A DNA stretch of 32,933 nt from Poteriospumella lacustris (taxonomy: Eukaryota > Sar > Chrysophyceae > Chromulinales > Dinobryaceae), in assembly GCA_008000375.1 (NCBI GenBank), contig SMOI01000207.1:24957-57889 (forward strand), given 5' to 3'. The position numbers and the translations under genes were made by a program. Under the pieces are notes generated by a model. It ran no database searches. It was not told the origin of the DNA and worked only from the letters and a program-made list of their open reading frames with translations. Below are positions 23,249 to 32,856 of the stretch, piece by piece. Every line of letters starts with the position of its first letter. Within the stretch, counting starts at the first letter, position 1.

Positions 23249-24367
23249 ATGAGCGCAACTACTGAAGAAGAGTTAGCTTCCTCTGTTGAGATCCATGTTC
23301 TCACTATAAAAGAATGTTTTTTGTACAAAGTGCCTCCATTGAAGAGTGCTTCGGGCCATCGGTACGCTAAACGTCATCCAATAGGTTGAGGGTGTATGTT
23401 TCAACCGAGAATTGTTCTTTTTGCGACAGGGCGGAGGAATGGGGATTGGAAAATCCGTTGTTTACTGGTTGTTTACAGGTTTTCCAAGCGGACCGAAAGT
23501 TGCGTATTGCGCTGTACACGTATAAAGACCAAACACGATTGGTCATGGATGCTGAGAATGTTGTACCCTTCGGCCAATGTCCAATCGGTGAGCTTTTTAC
23601 AGCGGTCGACTGATATTCTTCGTATAATGCTCACGTCTGCTTCAGAAATTAAGCCTGGAGAGAACGTCACAAATTTTGTTGATGGTGTCATCGACAGTTC
23701 GAGATATTATGCAGTCAGACTGAAGGTATGACCATCATTGCTGACGATGTTTGACTTGCACTAACTGTGTCAAATGTCGACAGGATCCGAAATCCAATCG
23801 CTGGGCATGGATTGGCGTTGGATTCAGAGATCGAGAAACAGCGTTCGATTTCAAAACCGCCTTGAATGAGTATATTAAATACATTGATCGATCAGAGTTG
23901 GCGTCCAAGCTCTCGTCAGTGGATCATCTGGACGGAAGTAGTGGAGATGGAGGTGCTGATGACGATGACGAAACCCGGGCCCGAAAAAATGACCATCGCG
24001 CAAAGCAACAGCAGGTAAAGATCACTACCATCATCCACGACACATTTATGGAATCGTTGCTGATGATTTGTAATGCGTTCATGTATATCCATAGACTTTG
24101 CTTCACCTTGAACATCACATCGAACCATTGAAAGAAGGAGAAAAGATCAAAGTCAACATTAAGTCGTCTGGAAAGTCTAATCACACAGCTAATCGAACCG
24201 GTGGAGGTCTCACAGCTTTGAAGCCACCTCCATTACCGGGAGCGACTGTGTTTGGTTCCGTGCTGCCCCCGCCATCGACAGTGGCCGACGGCTCAGCAAT
24301 GGCAACGCCCACACAAAGTGAGGCAGAAGATGACGACTGGGGAGATTTTGTGTCAACCAATCCTTGA
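23249..24367 (+). CDS. NECAP-like endocytosis protein
   Basis: Five exons, 23249..23361, 23430..23587, 23646..23725, 23784..24014 and 24095..24367; introns of 68, 58, 58 and 80 nt. The product has 284 residues. NECAP binds the AP2 clathrin adaptor and regulates coated-pit assembly. The PH-like fold is evident: EIHVLTIKECFLYKVPPLKS, HRAEEWGL...FTGCLQVF, VTNFVDGVIDSSRYYAVRLK and RWAWIGVGFRDRETAFDFKT match NECAP in order. The C-terminal part carries the conserved EGEKIKVNI segment, a Gly/Pro-rich linker and a terminal WGDF (residues 276-279), the WxxF motif that binds the AP2 alpha appendage. All junction phases restore family-conserved residues. An acidic insertion (SGDGGADDDDE) lies between the PH-like domain and the linker. 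Confidence 0.95.
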
Positions 24368-24441
24368 CCATAAAGATGTATTCGAGCTTATTTGGGTTTT
24401 CCTTTGTACACTTATTCGCTAATTACTTGCAGACGACATTG

Positions 24442-25466
24442 CTATAGCACGAAGGGAATGATGGCCCTTCTGGACTTGGGATAATCCTCGAACTTCTGTG
24501 CGTACCAACGCCGTTGCTGTAGTAGAGAACACACGTTAGGCTAATACAATCACCCGTCTGATTGTCATTGATGCGGAAAACTTACCGCCAGCGCTCGGGG
24601 AAGAAGATTGCTTGTTGTGTACCAAACAAATGCCCAAGCTGCTAAGTTATTCGCCGCCAGAGCAAAGCCGAGCCACTCCAGTATCTCGCCCACTACAAAA
24701 TCCAATCATCAATGCCTTAAGTTCAAGACAATAGCAGCGTGGTAATCATGGACGTACTGTAGTTGGGACACGCTACGAGGTCAAAAAGAAAGCCTTGTGG
24801 GATGATATACTGAATACCCAGCTCTTGTGCTGCAGACTTTTGTGCGATCAACGAGTAATCGGTGAAAACATTGATTCCCATGCCAATGAAGAATAGAGGG
24901 ATTCCAATCTTAGTGGTATTGGCACTCCACCATTCGTCAACGTGGTAGTCAGCAGCGAAAAAGAGCGTCAGTGCTTGATTGGTCGCATTCCATGAGCAGA
25001 AAAGGAAGGCAAGCAACATCACGGACACGGGCATCGGATTACTTGATGATAGAAATTGAGGGAAGATGATATCCCGATGGATGTAATGCACTAAAAACAT
25101 TACCAGCAGTACGAAATTTGGGTTGCCCCAAAAATGCTCCGGCTCCTCAAGGACATAAAGTGGTGAAGATAGTGCTGTTAGAGGGACTTTCGACTGCAAA
25201 GTGAGATTGACCGGAAACAAGCATAAGATCAAAAATGGCATCCAAAGATTTGGTGACTCCATGATCATCCAGGACAAGGTTGACGGTAATCGGAACCCCC
25301 ACCCTTTCTCTTTCGAAAACTTTCCATACGGAGCAGTGATGAACAATGTTGCAATCAAAGTCACCACACCTACAATAATCATTGCCCAACTGGACAAAGT
25401 GGCAAAATGCTGCAAGTTCTCTAAAGATAAGTCGCCATGAAGAATATTCCAAATCTGCTGAACCAT
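24442..25466 (-). CDS. 3-oxo-5-alpha-steroid 4-dehydrogenase family protein
   Basis: Exons are the complement of 24758..25466, 24586..24692 and 24442..24516; introns of 65 and 69 nt (GTACGT, GTAAGT). The product has 296 residues, the usual SRD5A/DET2 length. These ER membrane enzymes reduce the delta-4 bond of 3-oxo steroids with NADPH. Family marks: [19 protein letters not shown] followed by a helix, [22 protein letters not shown], and the C-terminal core [20 protein letters not shown] ending [17 protein letters not shown]. Both junctions fall inside this conserved core and restore it exactly. I start at 25466 (MVQQIWNIL); the frame opens further upstream without a better start. It is convergent with NECAP across only 74 bp. 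Confidence 0.95.
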
Positions 25467-25815
25467 GGTCACAGTTTTCGAAGTTGAAAGGAAAATCGAC
25501 TGAAAATTAGCGTTCGAGGTCAACAAAATGAATAATTGATTAGCCTCAATGATTACTGCCCAAGTTCCAATCTGACGTTCACACAATAAATAACGATAGA
25601 TTCTCCATTGCAATCAGAAATCGCTTCTCTGTTGCGATAGCATCTGAAGGTCTGACGCACCGTACTTGTACTTTATGTCACCCATACATGCAACATATAT
25701 GTAGTTATTAAAAATTACACAGTGTACAAGTAACGTAAATCAATCAATACGCGTCATTGGCTCTTATCCTTCGACTTCTTCATGTGTAGTCTCGGAAATG
25801 CAGAGTTTTAACAGC
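25467..25815. other. Intergenic region upstream of the reductase gene
   Basis: These 349 bp, AT-rich around 25690-25750, include the promoter of the 5-alpha-reductase family gene and the 3' region of the next minus-strand gene. No additional gene seen. Confidence 0.4.
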
Positions 25816-27184
25816 TCAATGTAGGTTGAAGGTAGCAGACAACAAAATGTGATCTGAGGGTTCGTCTCGATTGGGCAGAGGACCTTGCACCTCGCTTCGG
25901 TGGGGCAGGGGTCTGACGCTCTCCACCTCAATTCCTTCTTTGGGAGAGTAAAAGATGTAGTCCAAGGTATCAATGAACTCTGGTTGCTGCTGCACTTTAG
26001 CATAGTTGGTAAAGTCAGGTTCAGTACCGAGCTTTGTGGCGTACGCGCTGGCAAAAGCTGTTGGAAGAGTAGTCGTCCAACTGTCACCTGGCACCGCTGG
26101 TGGTTGGTCAGGGTGCTGTACAATGAAAGTGAATGAATTAATGTAAGCGTTCAAACTAGCACAGCAAATCATTTGTTACCTTTTCATCCAACTGTCCCTT
26201 CGTGATAAGCTCGTACTCGGATGATCCAGGCTTGAAATTGTAATCACCACAGAAAATAACCGGGTCAACAACACGTTCCCCACTGGAGTCATCGGCAGAT
26301 ACTTGTTCAGCGTAGCGCAAAATATGCTTCGCCGATAAGGACGTGTGGGTGACCATTACAGCGGGTTTGTCGAACATGCAAGGCATGTGATAGGTGCCAA
26401 CCACGAACGATTTACCACTCTCTTTGTCTTGAAGACGTGCACAGACCATTTGATTATGACGGTACAAAACATTGTCCCAAACATCGAAGGGAGGGCGGTA
26501 CAACTTGAAGAAGATAGCCAGTTTGATGAAAACGCCTTGAATCTGTCGCAAAACTTCTTGGAAAGAAGTGAGCTTTGGCTTTCTAGGCATGATCTTCGTG
26601 TCAGACACCTTCTGAATATTGACATCAAGAATATCATACTTGTCCAGCGGAACAGCAATTGCCACACCCATGTAGTTGTTCATTCGGTTTCCATACAAAG
26701 CGTTGACAACATGATATCCTCTGTTGGCGAAAAATGAGTGCAGGGGACCAGCCCAAGTGTGTGATAGCTCTTGCAGACAAATGACTGCGTTCGATTCACA
26801 CTCCTCATCAAGCTTCTTCTTCAACGACTCAAAGCGAAACTTCGGCGCCAAATATTCAGAGTTGCATGCTGGAAACCAGCTAGGAGCAGCCAAGTGACTG
26901 CTCAGAACATTGTATGTGGTTACTTTCACTTTCGCACTGAGGCGGGATGACCTGCGAGTGGCATAACGAGGCGGCATTGGAAGAGACAACGACAATTGCA
27001 GTGCGCAAAAGACCAACCCAATAAAAAGTGATTTTATTATGTTTTTAATTGATGTTTGGGTGTTCGCATGACTCGATTTGAAACGGCGCAATGTTGTCGC
27101 GGTTCCCATGAATACTCCCAGCTGAGTTTGGAAACAAATGACTGGCCCGCTGGCTGGTTGCATCGTCATCGTCATCATCATCAT
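25816..27184 (-). CDS. Endonuclease/exonuclease/phosphatase protein, CCR4/nocturnin-like
   Basis: Exons are the complement of 26180..27184 and 25816..26115 around a 64 nt GTAACA...ACAG intron; 434 residues. The fold is marked by YNVLSS (91-96), the catalytic CLQEL (Glu139), GTYHMP (263-268), CGDYNFKP (312-319), IDTLDYIF (383-390) and SDHILL (422-427), in the order seen in CCR4, nocturnin and Angel-type phosphodiesterases and deadenylases. A hydrophobic segment at about 48-68 (KNIIKSLFIGLVFCALQLSL), preceded by a basic N-terminus, suggests a membrane anchor or signal anchor, unlike cytosolic CCR4. The substrate is uncertain: RNA poly(A), NADP or another phosphodiester. The start lies in an ATG microsatellite (27184); translation could also begin at Met70, after the hydrophobic segment. 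Confidence 0.9.
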
Positions 27185-27405
27185 TAAGAAGGTGCAGTCG
27201 TTTCGAAACCACCGCGTGGCGCGTGGCAGCGTGGCAGCGACAACATCTTCTTGTGCCCAGAACGCGCGTTCGACCGAGGAGAATCGTTCGACATCGGATC
27301 TCTAAAGAATATCACAATCCTGCTCGCTCAACACACTTGACGAAACTTTTGTTCTCATCATCGCTATTCATTAATTATTTCGATGCGAAAATCATAACAG
27401 TAATC

Positions 27406-28230
27406 ATGGCAGCAAAATTCTTGGGGTTGCCATTAGCGAAGTTCATTTCGGATGAACAGTTCTGCTGCATTCAGCAGTGGCTCAATTCTTCTATATCATG
27501 TGGTTCAGATGCCGTACCCGACGTGTCCAACTTTTCGGCAAGAAAATTGCGCAATTTATTGCTGCAAGATCTTCGAATCGATCGAGATATTGTGTACAAA
27601 ATTCTGGATAGAAAGGAGCTGAAGGATTTGGCCGAATCAGTCTTGATGTCCTCATCCTTCTCACAGTGCCAAGATTATTGGTGGTCATTGATAACGACGG
27701 TCTCAACAGTTGTTGTTCTTGTCGTTACGTTGGCCTATTTCAACGAGGAAGTACTAAAACTCGTTCGGTTTTTCACCGGTGGTTGGATTAACACAGATCT
27801 TATGCACCAGCGATTTCGGATCCTCCGAAAATGTCTAAAGAAGAATAGGGCTCCGATTGGAGTCATTGCGGCTGTCCTGGCTATTATTCTTGACGTAATA
27901 TCGTTCTACATCCAACTCTCAGCGTTCTTGAGCTGGTTAGTCCCATATCATTGGACAATATACCGATACTTGTGGTTCGGAATATCCTTACCAGTCAATG
28001 CTACCGACATCATGGGGCAATATATGAGTGCACGAAAGTCTCAAGATGCTTGGAAAAGTGCGTTTCAAAGTTCGTCCCCATCATCAGGCTCTTGGACGAT
28101 CAATGCTGGGCCTATGCTGACATTGACCGCACTTCGTTTCATTTCAAACAAACTTGATGAATATGCTGTGAAAATGCTTGCCCAAGTTCGCAACAGTCGC
28201 CGTTCTCGTGGTATTGAAGATGCGGAATGA
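27406..28230 (+). CDS. Unrecognised membrane protein (274 residues)
   Basis: Single exon, ATG 27406 (MAAKFLGLPLAKF); an in-frame extension up to 27223 would add a basic, presequence-like region, so a longer form is possible. Residues 1-95 are hydrophilic and cytosolic-looking (FSARKLRNLLLQDLRIDRDI). A strong membrane helix lies at about 100-125 (WWSLITTVSTVVVLVVTLAYF) and a hydrophobic hairpin at 160-205 (IGVIAAVLAIILDVISFYI). The C-terminal part is amphipathic (MLTLTALRFISNKLDEYAVK) and ends in a basic-acidic tail. No family recognised. It is divergent from the EEP gene about 220 bp away. Confidence 0.7.
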   Translation: MAAKFLGLPLAKFISDEQFCCIQQWLNSSISCGSDAVPDVSNFSARKLRNLLLQDLRIDRDIVYKILDRKELKDLAESVLMSSSFSQCQDYWWSLITTVSTVVVLVVTLAYFNEEVLKLVRFFTGGWINTDLMHQRFRILRKCLKKNRAPIGVIAAVLAIILDVISFYIQLSAFLSWLVPYHWTIYRYLWFGISLPVNATDIMGQYMSARKSQDAWKSAFQSSSPSSGSWTINAGPMLTLTALRFISNKLDEYAVKMLAQVRNSRRSRGIEDAE

Positions 28231-28640
28231 CGCAGCTACGTCCAAACACTTAAAAAAAGTTGCAGCTAGAATTTGTATTTGTGTATATATTTTTGAGTCA
28301 GATCATTGTCACAAACTGATGATTCCATGACGTAATTCGATTCTCTTGACAACGGATATGTACTCGGAAACAAATACCTAGGCCCCACTTTTTAAGGGGT
28401 CACTACAGAAGAAAAGCGGACGGTGATACAGCAGAAACTTGAAACGGCCCCCACGACACCGCCGTCGTGTCCTCAGGCCCGTACACGACGACGACGACGC
28501 CCCTCGCAGCCACCCAACACAGCAACACACACGCACGTCGTGTATGGCCGCCACCCTTCGTGTTCCCCATGTGAAGACCATCACAATTGAAATCGAGTTG
28601 GCCCTTGTCCCATATTTGCTACATTGTCCATTGATTGAAG
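28231..28640. other. Intergenic region upstream of spermidine synthase
   Basis: These 410 bp turn from AT-rich to GC-rich at about 28440. A 78-codon plus-strand frame (28439-28675) overlaps the spermidine synthase start in another frame and is rejected. CCCCACTTTTTAAGGGG-like pairing near 28383-28399 may form a weak hairpin. Confidence 0.4.
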
Positions 28641-29830
28641 ATGTCTGGAATCACCTTGAACTTGACCCCTTCTGACAGCCAACACACGCTCATCGAGAAT
28701 GGCTGGTTCGGCGAGAAGGAAGCCATGTGGCCTGGCCAGAAGTTCTGCATCGAAGTGAAGGAAGTGTTGTTGAACGGTCGTTCGCAGTTCCAGGACATTT
28801 TGGTGTTCGACTCCGTGTCGTACGGCCGCGTGTTGGTGTTGGATGGTGTCATCCAGGTGACCGAGCGCGACGAGTTCTCGTACCAAGAGATGATCACGCA
28901 CCTTCCTTTGTTCGCTTGCCCGAACCCTCGCAAGGTGTTGATCATCGGTGGTGGTGACGGAGGAGTGCTCCGCGAGGTGGTGAAGCACCCTGGAGTGCAG
29001 GAGATCCACATGTGCGAGATCGACGACCAGGTGATCGCCGTGGGCAAGGAGTACTTCCGCAGCACGATGTCGACGGCCTACGACGATCCTCGTTTGAAGC
29101 TGATCATCGGTGACGCAGCGAAGTACTTGCTGGAGGAGGGTGTGGCGCAGAACTACGACGTGATCATCTGCGACTCGTCGGACCCGGTGGGCCCTGCGGA
29201 CGTGTTGTTCCAGCCTGCGTTCTTCCAGTCGATGCAAGCGGCGTTGAACCCTGTGGGTGGTGTGGTGATCACTCAGGGTGAGTGCCAATGGTTGCACTTG
29301 GACTTGATCCGCAAGGTGATGGGCGAGATCAAGGACATGTTCGCGCAGATCAAGTACGCGTACACGACGATCCCGACGTATCCTTCGGGCCAGATCGGTT
29401 TCTTGGTGTTGTCTCGCGACGGATCGGTGGTGTTGAACCAGCCCAGCCGTGCAGTGGCGGAGGGCATGAACTTGCGCTACTACTCGGAGGAGATCCACGG
29501 TGCGGCGTTTGTGTTGCCAAGTAAGTTCGTGTGTTCGTGTGGGTGACGAGGATGGTGGGGTGTGTGTGTGGAGAGAGGCGGGGCGAATCGAAGCGAAGGG
29601 ATGTCTCAATGATTACGCAATATACTGGCACCAGTCTGAAAGCTTACATGTAGATTGGTATTACTTTTGGAATTACCGTATGAGACCCTGACATGCCCTT
29701 CGGCTTCGCTGCCCTGTCGCTCTGCCACCGCCCCCTATCGTCGTTGCTCCGTGTTGTTGATGAGGACGAGTCGCTAACCGTGTGCTGTGTGTTGTTTGTA
29801 GAGTTCGCCAAGGAGAAGTTGTACGCGTAA
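28641..29830 (+). CDS. Spermidine synthase
   Basis: Exons 28641..29520 and 29802..29830 around a 281 nt intron; 302 residues. It transfers an aminopropyl group from decarboxylated S-adenosylmethionine to putrescine in the cytosol. Signatures: GWFGEKEAMWPGQKFCIEVK near the start, YQEMITHLPL (81-90), the nucleotide-binding GGGDGG (103-108), acidic Glu126, GDA (158-160) and the catalytic DSSDPVGPA (Asp178). The last exon codes for only the final residues (KFAKEKLYA), joined by codon AAG across the junction, as expected for LPKFAKE in the family. Codons are strongly biased to GTG, TTG and GAC, suggesting high expression. The intron is almost three times longer than any other here and contains a candidate snoRNA. 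Confidence 0.97.
29598..29698 (+). ncRNA. Candidate intronic C/D-type guide snoRNA targeting the 18S rRNA 530 loop
   Basis: Lies inside the 281 nt spermidine synthase intron. CTGGCACCAG at 29625-29634 is complementary to 18S CUGGUGCCAG and sits one base before a perfect D' box CTGA (29636-29639). TGGAATTACCG at 29668-29678 is complementary to 18S CGGUAAUUCCA. A C-like box ATGATTA is at 29609-29615; the terminal D box is either a degenerate ATGA at 29680-29683 or CTGA at 29688-29691. GTCTCA (29603-29608) pairs with TGAGAC (29681-29686), and GGGATG (29598-29603) with CATGCCC (29692-29698, one bulge). With ATGA as D box, the fifth-nucleotide rule points to the U of GCGGUAA, the site known as Um578 in yeast. 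Boxes are imperfect, so boundaries are approximate. Confidence 0.6.
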
Positions 29831-30503
29831 GAGAGTGGCGTTGTGCCGCATGTGGGATCCGTCGACGAGAGAGGTCGACGGCAGTGAAGTTGTATTGATC
29901 AGTCTACGTTAGTCTTGTTGTAGCTGCTGCAGAGTGTGAGGAATCCTGCACGCAGTGTATTGTATTTATCTGCCCCCTTCTCGCAACCGTTAGTGTGTTG
30001 TTGCGATGTAATCGAATTATATGCGAGTGTTTTTGGAAGGTTCGATGTGTGTGTGGGGGGTGGTTGAGGTCTGCTGCTGCTGTTGTGTGTGGAGAGGGAT
30101 AGGAGAGGCACAGTGGGCGACGTTCCTGCAGTTATTCAGTTAATCCTCGTCAATGGCAGCAATGGCAATCGCCTCGTGGTTCATACAATACTGTACTGTG
30201 CAGTGCTGTGGTCAGGAGTCACACTGCTGCTACTGCTGGCTATCTCGGTGAGAGCCGTGTACGAGATGACGACGACTCCGGTGGCCCCCAGAGTCTGTGG
30301 TGCGCTGTCCTCAGGCCTGGGTCGGTCTGGGGTCCCAGTTCGCCAGCCAGTGAAGTTCGCCTCTTGGGCGCAGCAGCGATGACCTATGCAATGCTCTTTT
30401 CTCACAGGAACCTCGTCGGTCTTGAATGCATGTATGCCTGTCGGTGGTCGATCGACGAGTATATATCTCTATTTCTATCTATTGCAGTGGCGAGAAGCGA
30501 AGA
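29831..30503. other. Long intergenic region with hairpin; possible 5' UTR intron of PWP1
   Basis: These 673 bp lie between two same-strand genes. A perfect 8 bp stem, CCGTCGAC/GTCGACGG, occurs at 29859-29881. GT-rich tracts cover 29990-30100. A strong 3' splice-like sequence (TCTATTTCTATCTATTGCAG, ending at 30486) lies just 17 nt before the PWP1 ATG, so a 5' UTR intron is plausible; GTGAGA near 30249 is one candidate donor. A 99-codon frame at 30083-30382 is not convincing. Confidence 0.4.
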
Positions 30504-32554
30504 ATGTCGAATTCCGCTTTGGCAGTGACAGCGATCACGTGGATTCCGCGAGGGTCGGCACGGCAAAGGCCGGTGCGCTTCGAGCTGACATCGGAAGATG
30601 TGAGCAAGCTGACGGCGAAAGCGTACGTGGACGACGTGATACCGGTGTTGTGTTGGAAAAGGAACCAGGCAATGACGCTCGTTGGCATGTGTGTATTTCA
30701 CAGGAAAGCCGCCCAGGACCGCGAGCGCGGCGAAGAGTTGGCGGAGGCCCACAACGAGGAGGCCGACGAAGATGACCAGGAGGACGACATGGACGCCGAG
30801 GATGACGCCGAGGACGAAGAGGCCGCGGCGGACATGAAGGAGGACGACGATGTGGAGTTGCCTCCGGAGCTGGACATGGACAACTACGACAACGAGAAGG
30901 AAATCGACCTGCTGGACGCCTTGGACAACGACGACGACGAGGACGACGACGACATGGATGCGGACGACGAGGACATGGCCGGCGCGTTGGAGGTAAGAGC
31001 TGGGAGCGGTCGAGGGCCGTTGTGCGGGCGTTTTGGGGTGTCGAACTGACCGGGTGTGCTGTGCGGCGTGATGGCTGTGTTGTGTTTGTGTAGTTGATTC
31101 CGAGCGGCGACAATGCGTTGGCGTTGGAGGCGGAGCCGATGGACGAAGAAGACGAAGAGGATGACGAGATCTTGCCGACGGACACGATCATGGCGGTGGC
31201 GATGACGGAGGACGACGTGAGCCACGTGGAGATCCAGGTGCTGACGTCGGAGGGGTCGCTGTACACGCACCACGACATCATGTTGCCGGACTTTCCGTTG
31301 TCGATGGCGTGGATGGACTGTCCGCCGTACTTGAATGCGGACGGTACGCAGACGGGCGTGGGCAGCTATCTGGCGGTGGGCACGTTTTCTCCGGCGATTG
31401 AGATTTGGAACTTGGACGTGCTGGACCCCATCGAGCCGTCGGCCGTGTTGGGCGGTGAAGACGAGAGCAAGCCGAAGCGCAAGAACAAGCAGACGACGGC
31501 GTATTTGCCGGGATCGCACACGGACGCCGTGTTGTCGTTGTCGTGGAACACGACGTTCCGTCAGGCGCTGGCGTCGGGCAGTGCGGACACGACGGTGAAG
31601 GTGTGGGACGTCACGCGGCAGACGTGTTCGTTCACGTTGACGCACCACAAGGACAAGGTGCAGACCGTGCTGTGGCATCCGCATGAAGCGTATCTGTTGG
31701 CGTCGGCCTCGTACGACAAGCGCGTGTGTCTGGTGGACATGCGCAACCCGTCGTTCCAGTGCGTGACGGCGGGGCTGTTGAGCAGCGACATCGAGAGTTT
31801 GGCGTTCGATCCGTTCGCACCGCATCATTTGTACGGCGCGACGGAGGACGGTCGTGTGTTCGTGATTGATCTGCGCAAGTACGTGCCGGGACACAGCCAC
31901 GCGCAGGCGTCGAATGCGAAGGACTTCCTGATGACGTTCCAGGCGCACGACAAGACGGTGTCGTCGCTGTCGTTCTCGGCGGGCATCCCCGGCATGTTGG
32001 CGACGTCGTCGCTGGACAAGACGGTGAAGATCTGGGACACGGCGAGTCTGCACGCCGACCAAGCGGATGTGGCGCCGACGTGTGTGGCGTACAAGAGCAT
32101 GAACGTGGGCAAGCTCTTCACGGCGAAGTTCAGCGTGGACGACGCGTTTTTGTACGCGACGGGTGGCGACAAGGGCATGGTGGCGGTGTGGGAGGCGGAC
32201 GAGATGGACGCCGTGCGCGGTCACTTCGAGAACCGCCGTCTGCCGGTGGTGTCGCCCTATCTGGCGCAAGAAGCAGTGGAAGGCAACGAGACGGCGATCG
32301 ATCGCCAGCGACGGATAAGTCGCGAGCAGCTGGGCGGCTTGCTGATCCCGGCGCAGGTGCTGAGCGAGAAGTTCCAGCAGGAGGCCATCATCGCGGAGAT
32401 CGAGGCCGACCAGCAGGCGAAGAAGAACGCGAAGAAGACAAACAAGGACAAGAAGAGCAGCGGCGGTAGCGGCGGCGGAAGCAGCAGCGGTGCGGTGAGT
32501 GCCAGCGCTCTTCTCGGAGACAAGAAGCAGAAGAAGAAGTCCGGCAAGAAGTAG
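30504..32554 (+). CDS. PWP1-like WD40 ribosome biogenesis protein
   Basis: Exons 30504..30622, 30704..30992 and 31094..32554; introns of 81 and 101 nt (GTACGT, GTAAGA). The product has 622 residues. PWP1 is a nucleolar WD40 protein needed for large-subunit rRNA processing and Pol I regulation. The N-terminus has the family motif ITWIPRG (yeast ATNWVPRG) and a long acidic region across exons 2-3. Then come MTEDDVSHVEIQV, YTHHDIMLPDFPLSMAWMD, YLAVGTFSPAIEIWNLDVLD, and WD repeats HTDAVLSLSWNTTFRQALAS, KVQTVLWHPHEAYLLASASY, KTVSSLSFSAGIPGMLATSS and GGDKGMVAVWEADE. An extra C-terminal tail (about 540-622) is Lys/Gly/Ser-rich and ends KKQKKKSGKK, a probable nucleolar signal. Codon bias resembles that of spermidine synthase. 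Confidence 0.95.
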
Positions 32555-32558
32555 GCCG
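32482..32558 (+). repeat. Visible part of the left arm of the PWP1 inverted repeat
   Basis: The last 73 nt of PWP1 plus 4 nt after the stop match, without mismatch, the reverse complement of 32857-32933. Only 77 bp can be compared because the window ends inside the other arm. Confidence 0.9.
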
Positions 32559-32856
32559 GCGACGACAGTGATGAATGGTATAAGTAGGCTCAGTGGTGTA
32601 AATGGATGCGCATAAGTTGTGTGTTGGTGTCTTGTCTTCGCTCCGCTTCTCTGTTCTATTAGACGAAATATAGGTCTCGATGTCGTCGAACGAGTGATCG
32701 TTGTCCCCAAGCTGTGTCTAACATAGATCATTGACCAAAGAACAAGGTTCCTTCAGTAGTCGTCACGTTAGAAACCGCACCAATCACTTAATTTGCATGT
32801 GACGTTTACAATCGTTTACACCGCACGAACACCCTGTACACCAATCTGATCGCCGT
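32559..32856. other. Spacer between the two PWP1 copies
   Basis: 298 bp of sequence without clear mirror symmetry separates the two convergent 3' ends. It is AT-richer than the coding arms and has no ORF of note. Confidence 0.6.

Noticed and set aside
28581-29609. 342-codon minus-strand frame opposite spermidine synthase
   Set aside because: Arg/His/Leu-rich shadow produced by the biased G/C-ending codons of the real gene.
29625-29678. Fragment of 18S rRNA (pseudogene) in the spermidine synthase intron
   Set aside because: The two matching pieces are in swapped order relative to antisense 18S and separated by unrelated sequence, which fits two guide elements rather than a broken rRNA copy.
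30083-30382. 99-codon plus-strand frame with a hydrophobic stretch between spermidine synthase and PWP1
   Set aside because: No similarity, poor start context, and position in a likely UTR/promoter region.
30884-32731. 615-codon minus-strand frame opposite PWP1
   Set aside because: Composition (very Arg/His/Leu-rich) is typical of an antisense shadow; the sense strand is a clear WD40 protein with matching splice sites.
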